Assembly: GCA_020831625.1 (NCBI GenBank)
Contig: JAFIGD010000037.1
Location: 1 to 49,285, forward strand
Length of the DNA stretch: 49,285 nucleotides
Direction: 5' to 3'
Origin: Verrucomicrobiota bacterium
GTDB lineage: Bacteria; Verrucomicrobiota; Kiritimatiellia; SS1-B-03-39; UBA6053
Shown one piece after another: positions 25,419 to 35,100 of this stretch. Under the pieces are notes generated by a model. That model saw only the letters and a list, made by a program, of their open reading frames with translations, had not been told where the DNA came from and did not search any database. How positions within the stretch are numbered: position 1 is the first letter of the stretch; every line of letters begins with the position of its first letter. The translations under genes and the position numbers were made by a program.

Positions 25419-26300
25419 ATGGCGGCGGAGTCCCTTGCACCGAATCAGAGCGCGCCCTGGGCACTTCCCGGACGCGAGTTGATGCTTGGCGGCTGTCCGC
25501 GGGTGATGGGGATTGTGAATGTCACGCCGGATTCATTTTCCGACGGCGGAACGTTTCTGGCGGCGGATCACGCGGTGGCGCACGGCCTCCGGCTGTTGGA
25601 CGAGGGTGCGGACCTTCTGGATATCGGCGGCGAATCCACCCGTCCGGGAGCTGAACCGGTTTCCGCCGACGCGGAGTGTGAACGGGTGATGCCGGTGGTT
25701 AAAGGGATTTTGCGTGCGCGGCCGGACGCGGTGATTTCGGTGGACACCACCAAAGCCCGGGTGGCGGAAGCGGCCCTCGAAGCGGGGGCGCTGATTGTGA
25801 ACGATGTGAGCGGCGGGCGGTTTGATCCCGAAATGTTTCCTCTGGCGGCGCGGACCGGGGCGGGGCTGGTGATCATGCACATGCGGGGAACGCCCCGAAC
25901 CATGCAGGACCGGCCGGTGTATGATGATGTGGTGGCGGAGGTGGCCGCGTTTTTCCGGGAGCGGCTGACCGCGGCGGCCGCCGCCGGTGTCCGCAAAGAG
26001 GCGGTGGTGTTTGATCCGGGCATCGGCTTCGGGAAAACTCTGGAGCACAATCTGGATCTGATGGCGAATTTGCCCGCGCTGTCCGATGCCGCCGGGCGTC
26101 CATTGCTGCTGGGGGTCTCCCGAAAGCGGTGGGTCGGAGAGATCACCGGACGCGGGGTCGGAGACCGGCTTGCGGGCAGTCTGGGCGGTTTGGCCGCCTG
26201 TGTGGAGGGCGGCGCGAAAATTCTAAGGGTTCATGACGTATTGTCTTCTTGCGATGTGGTCCGGGTTCTGTATAGGATAAGGCAAAAACAACGACAATGA
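25419..26300 (+). CDS. folP: Dihydropteroate synthase
   Basis: FolP condenses p-aminobenzoate with hydroxymethyl-dihydropterin pyrophosphate in folate synthesis. The 293-residue TIM barrel shows GIVNVTPDSFSDGG, DIGGESTRPGAEPV, ISVDTTKARVA, NDVSGG, and the late GVSRKRWVGE motif. The start is the ATG after AAAGGGACGG; ftsH ends 13 nt upstream. Its stop overlaps the cdaA start (ATGA). The ftsH-folP-cdaA order resembles the ftsH/folP/(glmM) clusters seen in other bacteria. Confidence 0.95.
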   Translation: MAAESLAPNQSAPWALPGRELMLGGCPRVMGIVNVTPDSFSDGGTFLAADHAVAHGLRLLDEGADLLDIGGESTRPGAEPVSADAECERVMPVVKGILRARPDAVISVDTTKARVAEAALEAGALIVNDVSGGRFDPEMFPLAARTGAGLVIMHMRGTPRTMQDRPVYDDVVAEVAAFFRERLTAAAAAGVRKEAVVFDPGIGFGKTLEHNLDLMANLPALSDAAGRPLLLGVSRKRWVGEITGRGVGDRLAGSLGGLAACVEGGAKILRVHDVLSSCDVVRVLYRIRQKQRQ

Positions 26301-27172
26301 TTCAACTTCTCTCCTCTTTTTCGGCTTCAACCCGCATCCTGGCCATTCTGGGTGTGCCGAGGCTCATGGAAGTGATTGAGGTTTTTCTGCTGTGGATCAT
26401 TTTTTATCATTTGTTGAAATTGCTGCGCGGCACCCGGGGCGCGCAGGTGCTCAGCGGTCTGGCGGTGACGCTTCTGGGGATCTACGCGCTGACGACGTTT
26501 CTGGAGCTCCATAAACTGAATTGGATTTTCCGGACATTTTCGGTGAACCTGGTTTTGGCGCTGGTGATCATCTTTCAACCGGAAATCCGGAAGGCGCTGG
26601 CGGAACTGGGCCGTCCCGGGGTTCTGTCCGGCTCGGGCGGGCGTCAGAATCTTTCCAAAGATATTGTGGAGCCTCTGGTGCAGGCGGTGCGGGATTTGAG
26701 CCGGAAAAAAATCGGGGCTTTGATCGCGATTGAGCGCGAGATTGGGTTGCGGAGTGTGGAGGAGACCGGTGTGAGTCTGGACAGCCGGGTCACTCCGGAT
26801 CTGCTCACCAGTCTTTTCTTTCCGCGCAGTCCGCTGCATGACGGCGGGGTGGTGATCCGGAACGACCGGCTGATGGCAGCGGGCTGTGTGTTTCCGTTGA
26901 GCCAGAAAGAGGAGCTGCACCGGTCTCTGGGCACGCGTCACCGCGCGGCCATCGGCATCACCGAGGAGACTGATGCGATTGTGGTGGTGGTCTCGGAAGA
27001 GACGGGGACGATCTCTTTGGCGTACAAAGGACGGCTGAGCCGGGGACTGGACGAGGAGCGGTTAAAGCGTATGCTCAAATCAATGTTGTCGCGTCAGACA
27101 CAGCGGGCGGAGGACACCGGATGGTCCGAACTGACCGCGAACCCTCCTTCGGAGCACGGAGGCAGATCATGA
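26297..27172 (+). CDS. cdaA: Diadenylate cyclase CdaA (c-di-AMP synthase)
   Basis: CdaA (DacA/YbbP) makes cyclic di-AMP from two ATP. The 291-residue protein has N-terminal membrane helices (VFLLWIIFYHLLKLL; VLSGLAVTLLGIYAL; VNLVLALVIIF), then the DAC domain with IGALIAIERE, the substrate motif LHDGG (181-184) and GTRHRAAIGI (212-220). The usual third residue of DGA is Gly here, a conservative change. The gene is coupled by ATGA overlaps to folP and cdaR. Together with the neighbouring regulator-like gene it makes a standard cda operon. Confidence 0.93.
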   Translation: MIQLLSSFSASTRILAILGVPRLMEVIEVFLLWIIFYHLLKLLRGTRGAQVLSGLAVTLLGIYALTTFLELHKLNWIFRTFSVNLVLALVIIFQPEIRKALAELGRPGVLSGSGGRQNLSKDIVEPLVQAVRDLSRKKIGALIAIEREIGLRSVEETGVSLDSRVTPDLLTSLFFPRSPLHDGGVVIRNDRLMAAGCVFPLSQKEELHRSLGTRHRAAIGITEETDAIVVVVSEETGTISLAYKGRLSRGLDEERLKRMLKSMLSRQTQRAEDTGWSELTANPPSEHGGRS

Positions 27173-28170
27173 AACCGTTTTTGAAATCAAATGTGAAACT
27201 GAAAGGCGTCGCCCTGGTGCTGGCGCTGCTGTCCTGGACGATTGTTGACCTGTTGACGAATTATCCCAAGTCTTTGGTGACCCCGGAATTGCGGGTCCAG
27301 TTGCCGGAGGGCTGGGCGGTCATCGGCCGGGAACCGTCCGAATTTCAGATTCTGTTCCACGGAACGCGCGAGGATTTGAATTTTATCAATGAGAGCAGTC
27401 TCGAAATCATTGTGGATCTCAGCGCGGAAGATTTTGATCCATCTGTCGTGGACAATGTCCGCACGGTGAATTTGACGCCCCGGAACGTGATTCACAACAG
27501 CCGGGCGCGGGTGGCCTCGATCCAACCGTCATCGGTGCGGGTGCGGGTTGGCCTGGAAGGTCAGAAACAACTGCCGCTCCGGGTGAATCAGACCGGGGCG
27601 CTGATCACGGGGCTGCAAGTGGAGACGATCACGGTGGATCCGCCCCGGGTGACGCTTTACGGCGCGAGGGACCGGCTGGAATCGGTGACCGCGCTGCAGA
27701 CGTCGCCCTTGAATCTCACGGAAAAGGTGGGGAGTTTTGAGCAGCGGGTGGATGTGTTGCTGCCCAGTCCCGACTGGGTGGGACGGGTGGAGCCGGCCCG
27801 GGTTCAGGTCCGGGTCACGCTGGTGGGTCTCACGGAGGACCGTTTGTTCAGCGACATTCCGGTGCGGGTTTCATATGATCCGGCGCACCCGCAACGGGGG
27901 CTTCTGGTTCCGGATCCTCCTGTGGTCTCTGCATCGCTGAAAGGGGGGGCGGAACTGCTGGACCGAATGGAGCCCGACGATCTGCGGGCCTTTGTCGCGG
28001 CGGGTGCGGCATCGGAGGAGGTCCGCGTGTATTTGCACCATCCGCCCGGTTTGGAATTGCTGGATGTCCAGCCTCCGGTTGTTGTCCTGCGGTCCCGGGA
28101 GGATACAGACGAACCGGAATCCGATGAATCCTTGCGGGAGGAACCCGCATCCGGAGATCTGCCTGAATGA
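27169..28170 (+). CDS. cdaR: YbbR-domain protein (CdaR-like regulator of CdaA)
   Basis: The protein has 333 residues. It has a short cytoplasmic N-terminus, one membrane helix (KGVALVLALLSWTIVDLL), then extracytoplasmic YbbR repeats (e.g. VRVQLPEGW-like strands; PLRVNQTGALITGLQVETIT; VTLYGARDRLESVTALQT). The acidic tail (EDTDEPESDESLREE) is not usual. In Firmicutes CdaR binds CdaA through the membrane and modulates c-di-AMP synthesis. The start overlaps the cdaA stop (ATGA); an upstream in-frame ATG inside cdaA was rejected. Confidence 0.85.
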   Translation: MKPFLKSNVKLKGVALVLALLSWTIVDLLTNYPKSLVTPELRVQLPEGWAVIGREPSEFQILFHGTREDLNFINESSLEIIVDLSAEDFDPSVVDNVRTVNLTPRNVIHNSRARVASIQPSSVRVRVGLEGQKQLPLRVNQTGALITGLQVETITVDPPRVTLYGARDRLESVTALQTSPLNLTEKVGSFEQRVDVLLPSPDWVGRVEPARVQVRVTLVGLTEDRLFSDIPVRVSYDPAHPQRGLLVPDPPVVSASLKGGAELLDRMEPDDLRAFVAAGAASEEVRVYLHHPPGLELLDVQPPVVVLRSREDTDEPESDESLREEPASGDLPE

Positions 28171-28901
28171 AAATTTGTCTCACCTGTCTGTTCGTTTGTC
28201 TTTCGCTTTCCTCTGCCGTCCTCGCGCAGGATCAGGGGCCTCTGCTGGTCCGTTTTCCGTACCGGCCGGAAACCCGGGAGGAACCGGTGTTTAATTTGAG
28301 ACAGCTTTTGTCTGAAGTGCGCCCCACGGTGTTCAGTCCGCAAAACTACACTTTACCGGATCACATCCTTTTTTCTCCGGCTGAGCAGGTCTGGGTGGAT
28401 CAGTTGCGCGAGGGCTTCGATCTGGTGCAGGACGGGGATTTCCTCAGCGCCAAAGATATTTTCACCGCGTTTCTGGAGGAGTATCCCGAGCATGTTCCCT
28501 CGCGGATCGCGCTGGCGGATATTCTCTATTCGCTGGGGGATCTGCCCGCCGCAGAGGCTGCGTACCGGGCGCTGCTTTCGGAGTATCCGAACCACTTTCA
28601 GGCGCTCAATAATCTGGCCTGGATGTACAGCACCAGCACGGATGAGGCCTTCCGCCGGCCGGATGAAGCCCGGGAACTGGTGCGCCGCGCCATGGTCACT
28701 GCGCCGCAAAGTCATCATGTCTGGAGCACGCTGTCGCAGACGCTGTTTGCGCAGGGGCGTTTTGAAGAGGCGGCGCAGGCCGCGGCCACGGCGGTGAATC
28801 TGGCCCAGCGGGGCGGCGCCGCCACGGACGTACTGGTGAATTATCTTTTGCAGCTGGACCGCACCCGGGCGGCCATTCAGGCCACCGGTCTGATGAACTG
28901 A
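28167..28901 (+). CDS. Secreted TPR-repeat protein
   Basis: This 244-residue protein has a signal peptide (MKICLTCLFVCLSLSSAVLA, cleavage probably before QDQG). The mature part contains two to four tetratricopeptide-type helical hairpins (FTAFLEEYPEHVPSRIALAD; LGDLPAAEAAYRALLSEYP; LNNLAWMYSTS). TPRs bind proteins, and the location is periplasmic. It is coupled by ATGA to cdaR and by TGATG to the metallo-hydrolase gene, so it is an integral part of this operon. Confidence 0.8.
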   Translation: MKICLTCLFVCLSLSSAVLAQDQGPLLVRFPYRPETREEPVFNLRQLLSEVRPTVFSPQNYTLPDHILFSPAEQVWVDQLREGFDLVQDGDFLSAKDIFTAFLEEYPEHVPSRIALADILYSLGDLPAAEAAYRALLSEYPNHFQALNNLAWMYSTSTDEAFRRPDEARELVRRAMVTAPQSHHVWSTLSQTLFAQGRFEEAAQAAATAVNLAQRGGAATDVLVNYLLQLDRTRAAIQATGLMN

Positions 28902-29728
28902 TGCAGCCGTCCCCGCCGATGTTTGATCTGCGCTTCCTTGGCACGGGCTGGTCGCACGGGGTGCCGATGCTGGCCTGCGACTGTCCGGTGTGTCTGGGGA
29001 ATCATCCGCGAAACCGCCGCCGGCGGCCGAGCCTGCAGGTGCTGGCCGGGGGGATGACGGCGGTGATCGACACCGGTCCGGACTTTCGGGATCAGGCGCT
29101 GACCTTCGGGATCACCCGGCTGGACGCGGTGTTTATGACGCATGAACACGCGGATCATGTGATGGGGCTGGACGATGTGCGGCGGTTCACCTGGGCGCGG
29201 ACCGAGCCGTTGCCGATTTATGCGGATCCGGTGACGCTGGAGCGGCTGCGGATCGTGTATCCGTATGTGAGTGAAGTCCGGATTCCCGGGAAGGCGGTTC
29301 CGAAGATCCGGTTTGTCCCCTGGGAATCGCCGGTCGAGGTGGCGGGGGTGCGGTATTCGCGGCTGGATGTTCCTCATGCGGACAACCTGCCGTGTTGCGG
29401 GGTTTTGTTGGAGCGCGGGGAGGTCAGGGTGGCGTATATTCCCGACTGCAATGATCTGCCCGGACCGGTGAAAGACCGGATTCGGGATGCGGATGTTCTG
29501 ATTCTGAACGCGTTGCGGCACCGTCCCCATCCGGCACATCTCACGCTGGAGCGGAGTCTAGAACTTCTGAAAGAGTTAAACCCGCGGCGGGGGTACATCA
29601 CCCACATGGGGTGCGATTTTGATTATCCGGCGCTGAATCCGGGATTGCCTGAGGGGATTGAGATGGCTTATGACGGCTTGCGGATCGGAGTTTCAAGCAG
29701 TCTGCGCCACGCGGGCCAGCGGGTGTAG
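28901..29728 (+). CDS. PhnP-like metallo-beta-lactamase-fold hydrolase
   Basis: The protein has 275 residues. The N-terminal GTGWSHGVPMLACDCPVC has the zinc-binding cysteine cluster of PhnP-type phosphodiesterases. THEHADHVMGLDD supplies the HxHxDH metal ligands, and VPHADN, PDCNDL and THMGCDFDY complete the site. PhnP opens cyclic ribose phosphates; other relatives act on lipoate/octanoyl conjugates or RNA ends. The start overlaps the previous stop by one base (TGATG). The 3' end overlaps the convergent VanZ-like gene by 61 nt. Because it follows cdaA/cdaR, a nucleotide phosphodiester substrate is an attractive guess. Confidence 0.82.
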   Translation: MQPSPPMFDLRFLGTGWSHGVPMLACDCPVCLGNHPRNRRRRPSLQVLAGGMTAVIDTGPDFRDQALTFGITRLDAVFMTHEHADHVMGLDDVRRFTWARTEPLPIYADPVTLERLRIVYPYVSEVRIPGKAVPKIRFVPWESPVEVAGVRYSRLDVPHADNLPCCGVLLERGEVRVAYIPDCNDLPGPVKDRIRDADVLILNALRHRPHPAHLTLERSLELLKELNPRRGYITHMGCDFDYPALNPGLPEGIEMAYDGLRIGVSSSLRHAGQRV

Positions 29729-30051
29729 AGGGCCACGGCGGTGACCGCGCCGAGGGTGTCGGCGATCCAGTCGTCGAATTCCATGAAGCGTCCGGGGGTG
29801 AAGGACTGGCGCCATTCGTCCAGGGCACCGTAGACACTCACCAGCAGGACAGCGGCCCACGCGCCGCGCCAGCCGTGTTTTTGGAATTCCGGCAGGCGGA
29901 TGAGACTGGTCGCGAGTGCGCCGAAGACCGCGAAATGGGCCAGTTTGTCGATGCTGAACTCAAATCCGGGGGGCGTGGCGACTTCGGACTGACCGGACAC
30001 CACAAACACGGTCAGGACGATGAGGGCTGGCCAGAGGACGTCGCGTCTCAT
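29668..30051 (-). CDS. VanZ-like membrane protein
   Basis: This 127-residue protein has about four membrane helices and the VanZ-like markers DKLAHFAVFGALA and GALDEWRQSFTPGR, then DDWIADTLGAV. VanZ-type proteins are small membrane proteins of unclear biochemistry (one confers teicoplanin resistance in enterococci). The start at 30051 overlaps the methyltransferase stop (ATGA). The last 61 nt are antisense to the 3' end of the metallo-hydrolase gene. Confidence 0.8.
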   Translation of the reverse strand: MRRDVLWPALIVLTVFVVSGQSEVATPPGFEFSIDKLAHFAVFGALATSLIRLPEFQKHGWRGAWAAVLLVSVYGALDEWRQSFTPGRFMEFDDWIADTLGAVTAVALYTRWPAWRRLLETPIRKPS

Positions 30052-31199
30052 ACCGTTTTGGGCGCGGGCGGGAAAAGATCGAAGGCCAACAGGCGGCATT
30101 CGAGGGCTCCGTTATACAGGGTGTGTTTTCCGGAGAGTTTGAGGCCGAAGCGCTTGGAGAGCGGGATGTTTCCGGTAATGATCAGCCCTTTTCCGCCGGT
30201 GTTCAGTCCTTTGAACCAGCGTCCGATATCCTGATAATGCGCCTCGAGGTTTTCCTCCTCCCCCATGCGCACGCCGTATTCGGGATTAAGGACCACCCAG
30301 GCGGGACCTTCGGGCATGACGGTTTCCCGGTAATCGGCGGTTTCGAAGCGGATCAGGTCCGCCACCCCGGCGCGTTCGGCATTGGCCTGGGCCAGACGGA
30401 TGGTCTGGGGGTCGTGATCGGTGGCCAGAATCGGCGGTACTTCGGCGGCCGGGCGGACGGCGGTGCGGGCGGCGAAGATTTCTTTTTGCCAGGCGCGGGC
30501 ATCGGTTTCCAGGAGATGCAGAAAGCCGAAATTGTCCCGGAGGAGGCCGGGCGCCTGGCGGCGGGCGATGAGAGCGGCTTCGATGGCGAGGGTGCCACTG
30601 CCGCACATGGGATTGACGAGCGGGGTGTCGCCCTGATAGCCGCCGGCCAGCAGAATCGCGGCGGCCAGTGCCTCCTGCATGGGGGCGATGCCGCCCTGTT
30701 GACGGTATCCGCGGCGGGAGAGGGGCTGCCCGGCCAGATCGAAGTAGAGGTTGGCCTGGTCGTCGATCCAGTGCAGGTAGAGATTCGCGCCGCGGTCGTC
30801 GGGTCCGCTGTCGGGCCGGCGGCCGCAGCGGTCGCGCATGCGGTCCATGACCGCGTCTTTGACGGTCAGAAAGGCGAAGCGCTCATCCCGGATGGCCTCG
30901 GTGCGCACAAAGCCGTGAACCCGGAGGTATCCGCCGGGATCGAGGTGTTTCTCCCAGGGGAAACGGATGACCGCGCCGAACAGGCCGTTGGGGCCGGTGA
31001 CCCGCGCCCGGGTCAGTGGCCAGAGCACCCGGTGGGCGGTGCGCAAATGGAGGCAGAGGCGGGTGGCTTCGGCGTAGGTGGCCTCGACCTCCACGGCGGC
31101 GGTATCCTCCCGGAGGACGTTCAGTCCGAGGGCTTCAATTTCGCGGGCCAGAATCGGCGGGATGCCTTTGGCGCAGGTGATCAGGGCGGTTTGTTTCAT
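30048..31199 (-). CDS. THUMP-domain RNA methyltransferase (RlmL/YpsC-type)
   Basis: The protein has 383 residues. An N-terminal ferredoxin-like/THUMP region (about 1-165) is followed by a Rossmann methyltransferase with NPMCGSGTLAIEAALIA (SAM-binding motif preceded by the family NPMCGSGT) and the catalytic-type NPEYGVRMG (usual form NPPYGER). RlmL relatives methylate 23S rRNA guanine (m2G2445). The gene overlaps by ATGA the kinase upstream and VanZ downstream. The Pro-to-Glu change within NPPY is worth noting because that segment positions the target base. Confidence 0.85.
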   Translation of the reverse strand: MKQTALITCAKGIPPILAREIEALGLNVLREDTAAVEVEATYAEATRLCLHLRTAHRVLWPLTRARVTGPNGLFGAVIRFPWEKHLDPGGYLRVHGFVRTEAIRDERFAFLTVKDAVMDRMRDRCGRRPDSGPDDRGANLYLHWIDDQANLYFDLAGQPLSRRGYRQQGGIAPMQEALAAAILLAGGYQGDTPLVNPMCGSGTLAIEAALIARRQAPGLLRDNFGFLHLLETDARAWQKEIFAARTAVRPAAEVPPILATDHDPQTIRLAQANAERAGVADLIRFETADYRETVMPEGPAWVVLNPEYGVRMGEEENLEAHYQDIGRWFKGLNTGGKGLIITGNIPLSKRFGLKLSGKHTLYNGALECRLLAFDLFPPAPKTV

Positions 31200-32107
31200 G
31201 CGGGGGTCGGGGAAGGAATTCGAATTTCAATGCGGGTGCCGTTGTGTTCATCGGCGGGGGAGTCGATCCACATGCGGCCCTTGAATATTTTGGTGACATA
31301 GTAGGCTTTGGTGAGTCCGAAGCCGCCTCCGCAGGTGGGGCGGTCTTTGACATTGCTGGCACGGTAGCCGAAGCGTACGACCTGCTCGATCTCATCAGAT
31401 GGAATGCCGCAGCCGGTGTCGCTGACAACAAAACGAAGGCCGTTCTGATAGAGTGAGAGTCCGGCCGCGATGGTGCCGCCCGGGGCCGTGTATTTGCGCG
31501 CGTTGGCAATGAGGTCGCGCATAACATCCTGAAAAACGGGGGGCATTAAAATCTGTCCGGAATTGTTGCCATTAATGTCGAGGTGAATCAGGTAGTTGCC
31601 ATCTTCGTGCTGGGCGAGATTGTGAACGATGCGGTAGGCGCCATGGCTGTTGCGTTCGATGGCCTGAAAGAGGGTGGAAAAATTATCCTTGAGTTCTTTG
31701 ACGGGATGGGGGACCCAGGCTTCGGGATTTTCCTGCCGCTCGCGCAGTTCGCGGGCGCGGACCTGGAGGATAAGAAAAATTCCTTCAAGATTGGCGCGGA
31801 CGGATGCAAGGGTTCCGTCTGTATGCAGCCGCGGATATTTTTCGTTTAGATCGCGCAGATGTTGATTGCAGTCGAGAATAAAGGTTTCGATGTTGGAGAT
31901 AAGATGCGAGGCGGCCTGGGAATTGCCCAGGTGTTGTCCGGCGTTGGCAATGAAATCGAGGAGGGTGTCCAGATCATCCGCATCCCCGATTTGTTCATCC
32001 AGACGCAGAAATTCGTGCTGAATGACGGTGAGCACATTGAGGACGCTGTGCATATCGAGGAGTGAGACCTCGTCCGGGGTGAAAGGGGTGTCGAGTGCAA
32101 TTTCCAT
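31196..32107 (-). CDS. Sensor histidine kinase without membrane helices
   Basis: This 303-residue soluble protein has an N-terminal helical region containing a candidate phospho-acceptor (LLDMHSVLNVLTVIQHEF). After a helical linker comes a HATPase domain with the N box (RDLIANARKYTA), G1 (SDTGCGIPSDE) and G2 (GGGFGLTKAYYV). It lacks a receiver domain and any clear input domain. It lies 27 nt downstream of the hybrid kinase gene and overlaps the methyltransferase gene, so it is co-transcribed with both. It may feed or tune the same phosphorelay (inference). Confidence 0.85.
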   Translation of the reverse strand: MEIALDTPFTPDEVSLLDMHSVLNVLTVIQHEFLRLDEQIGDADDLDTLLDFIANAGQHLGNSQAASHLISNIETFILDCNQHLRDLNEKYPRLHTDGTLASVRANLEGIFLILQVRARELRERQENPEAWVPHPVKELKDNFSTLFQAIERNSHGAYRIVHNLAQHEDGNYLIHLDINGNNSGQILMPPVFQDVMRDLIANARKYTAPGGTIAAGLSLYQNGLRFVVSDTGCGIPSDEIEQVVRFGYRASNVKDRPTCGGGFGLTKAYYVTKIFKGRMWIDSPADEHNGTRIEIRIPSPTPA

Positions 32108-32134
32108 GGAAAGGAGCCTGAGTGGAGTGTTCGG

Positions 32135-35100
32135 TCAAGCATCGGGCTTGAGGTGATTCATCAACATGGCTTTTAAATCTGCAAGCTTCAAGGGTTTACT
32201 CAGATAATCGTCCATTCCGGCCTGGATACATTTTTCACGGTCCCCTTTGATGGCATCTGCGGTGAGGGCGATGATTTTGAGGCGGGTACCGGCAGGCGGG
32301 CCGACCTCGTGTTCGCGATAGGCCCGGGTGGCTTCGAGGCCGTCCATTTCGGGCATGTGGAGATCCATGAGCACGGCGTCGAAGGGCTTGGCGATCATTT
32401 TCTCCAAGGCTTCCTTGCCGTTGTTGGCCAACTCGTGGGTGAGCCCGAGGCGGGTCAGGTATTGAGACGCGACCTTTTGGTTGACGAGGTTGTCTTCGAC
32501 AATGAGGAGGTGTGCTTTCGGTAAAGCGGTTTCGTCTGTGTTTTGGGGGGAAGGTGTTTGCGGGGAAGGGGCGGGGAGGCTCCCTTTTGGAGAGGGAGGG
32601 GGGCAGGTGCCCATTTTGGGGAGCAGTTGAATGAGGAGGTCGTGAAGTTGGGATTCGCGCAAAGGTTTTTCCAGGACGGCGTCGTATCCGGCTTTGCGGA
32701 AGAGTTCATCGCGCTCGCGGACATTGATGGAGGAGAGCATGATGAGTTTGAGGCCACAGTCTTTCGGGAGTTGAGCCCGGATATTTTCGGCCAGTTCGAT
32801 GCCGTCCATTTCCGGCATCATCATGTCGATGACCGCGCATTCATAGGGGTCTGCGGCTTTGATGGCTTTGTTGAGCAGGGAAACGACCTTGAGGGGATTC
32901 TCTTCGCCGTCAGACCGGCACTCCCACCGCGCGAAAATGCGGGCCATGAGGCGGAGGTTGGTGGGGTTGTCGTCGACCACCAGAATCCGGCGGCCCTGAA
33001 GAATGGTTTCGGGGGTGTCGGTGCCGGTTTGATGATGGCCATACTGTTTTGGGAGGGGGAGGGTGACGATGAAGCGGCTTCCCCGGCCCGGAGTGCTTTC
33101 GACATCGATTTTACCTTTCATGAGGTCGGCGAGCCGCTTGACGATGGCGAGGCCGAGGCCGGAGCCCTCATGGCGGCGGACAAAGGAGCCGTCGAGCTGA
33201 GTGAATTCCTCAAAGAGGCTTTGAATGCGGTCGTTGGGGATCCCGGGGCCGGTGTCGGATACGATGAAACGGATTATCGCGGAGTTCTCATCCTCTCCTT
33301 CGCATTCCACGCGGGTGGAAACGTGACCGTTGTCGGTGAATTTGATGGCGTTTCCGATAAGGTTGATGAGAATCTGGCGGATGCGGAGTGAATCACCTTT
33401 CACTTGCAGGGGGACCTCGGGAAGAATTTCAGCCCGGTAGTCGATGCCTTTCTCACGGGCTTTGACGGACAGAAGTTTATGAATGCTTTCGAGCAGCAGA
33501 CGAAGATCGAGATGCTCCCGGGTTATGACGATTTGCCCGGCTTCTATTTTTGAGAAATCGAGGATGTCGTTGATGATGTGCAGTAGCAGGTCGCCGCTTT
33601 CGACAATGATATCGATTTTTTCTTTTTGATCCGGGGGAAGAGGGTCATCCTGGAGGAGGCGGGCCATGCCGAGAATGCCGTTCATGGGGGTCCGGATTTC
33701 ATGACTCATGCGGGCGAGAAATTCGCTTTTGGCTATATTGGCTTTTTCGGAGTCGATGGCCAGACTGCGGGCGCGGTCGAGGGCCTTGTTGAGTTCCGCG
33801 TTGGTGTGCGTTAATTGAGTTTCGGCCTCACTGCGGAGGATGGCGGCCCCGATAGACGAGGCGATGGAAAGGAGAACGGCCCGTTCACTGGGTGACCAGA
33901 CGAAATCATGGCGGCAGTTGTCGAACCCGATAAAGCCCCAAAAGTCCGCCCCCTTAAAGATCGGGACCACAAGCAGGGAAATTATATCCTGGGGGTCCAA
34001 AACTTCCCGTTCGACTTCGGGGAAGGTGCTGACCGGACCCTCAATGTGTTGTCCGGCCATGAGGAGTTGACTCCATCGGGGCAAACTTTTGAAGAAAGGG
34101 GTGTTTTGAAGATCCGGATTTTCGATCTGGGGCGCGATTCCCGGCGCGACCCATTCGTGGGTTTGGGAGATCACACTGGTTTCGAGCGGTTCCCTTGCAT
34201 GAAATTCGAACACATAAAGCCGGTCCTGGTCGCAGGCGGGGCCGAGAATAAGAAGGGCCTGGTTTATGGCCTGTCGGGTGTCCGGGGTTTTGACCAGTTG
34301 TTCATTGGCGGCGGCGGCGGCTTCGAGGAGGCGGTCACGGCGTTTCAGGGAAAATTCGGCCAGGCTGCGCTCCTCTTCGACGCGAATGGCGGATGCCACG
34401 GCTGAGATGAATTCAAGATCATCCTCCGAGGGACTGATGTGCTTGCGGTAAAGGAGCGCGAGTGAGCCGAGGTCCTGTTGGTTAAGGGGCACGGATTTTC
34501 CGATACAGGTGACGAGACCGAACTGTCTCACGTTGGGGTCGGTCTCGGCAAACATGGTGTTTTGCAGGTCGCAGACAACCAGCGGGGTGTCCGCATGGGC
34601 CTCAATACCCTGAGTGCAAATACGGCCACGGGCTGCATCGACAGCGTTAAAGGCTTCAGGGACATTCCATAGAGCTTTGGCGGTGACCTGGTTGCCGGTT
34701 AAACGGTGGTAAAGTGCGTAATCGGCTTTTAAAATATCACCGGCCAGGGCGGTGAGGCGCTGGATGTTTTCAAGCGGGTCCGCGCCGAAACTTAGAAAAC
34801 AGGCGTTAATGCGGTTCAGTCGCTCTTGACTGATTTTAAGAGTCTGTGAGCTGGATTCCACCTGCAGATGCAGGGTGTCGTGTCTGTCGAGCACCAAACT
34901 GATCAGCAGGGCGAGACAGATTGTGATGAAAGATCCCGTCAAGAGCGAAAACCCTTGAAGGGGCGCCGCAAACGATAAACCCGTTGAGGGGGGGAGAAGG
35001 GGGACGACCTCAACCGTGAAAGCCGAGCCGAAGCCCAGCCAGGGGACATGAAGAATGGGTTCGCCCCTGATTCCGTTACCGGTATACACTGTGCCCAGCG

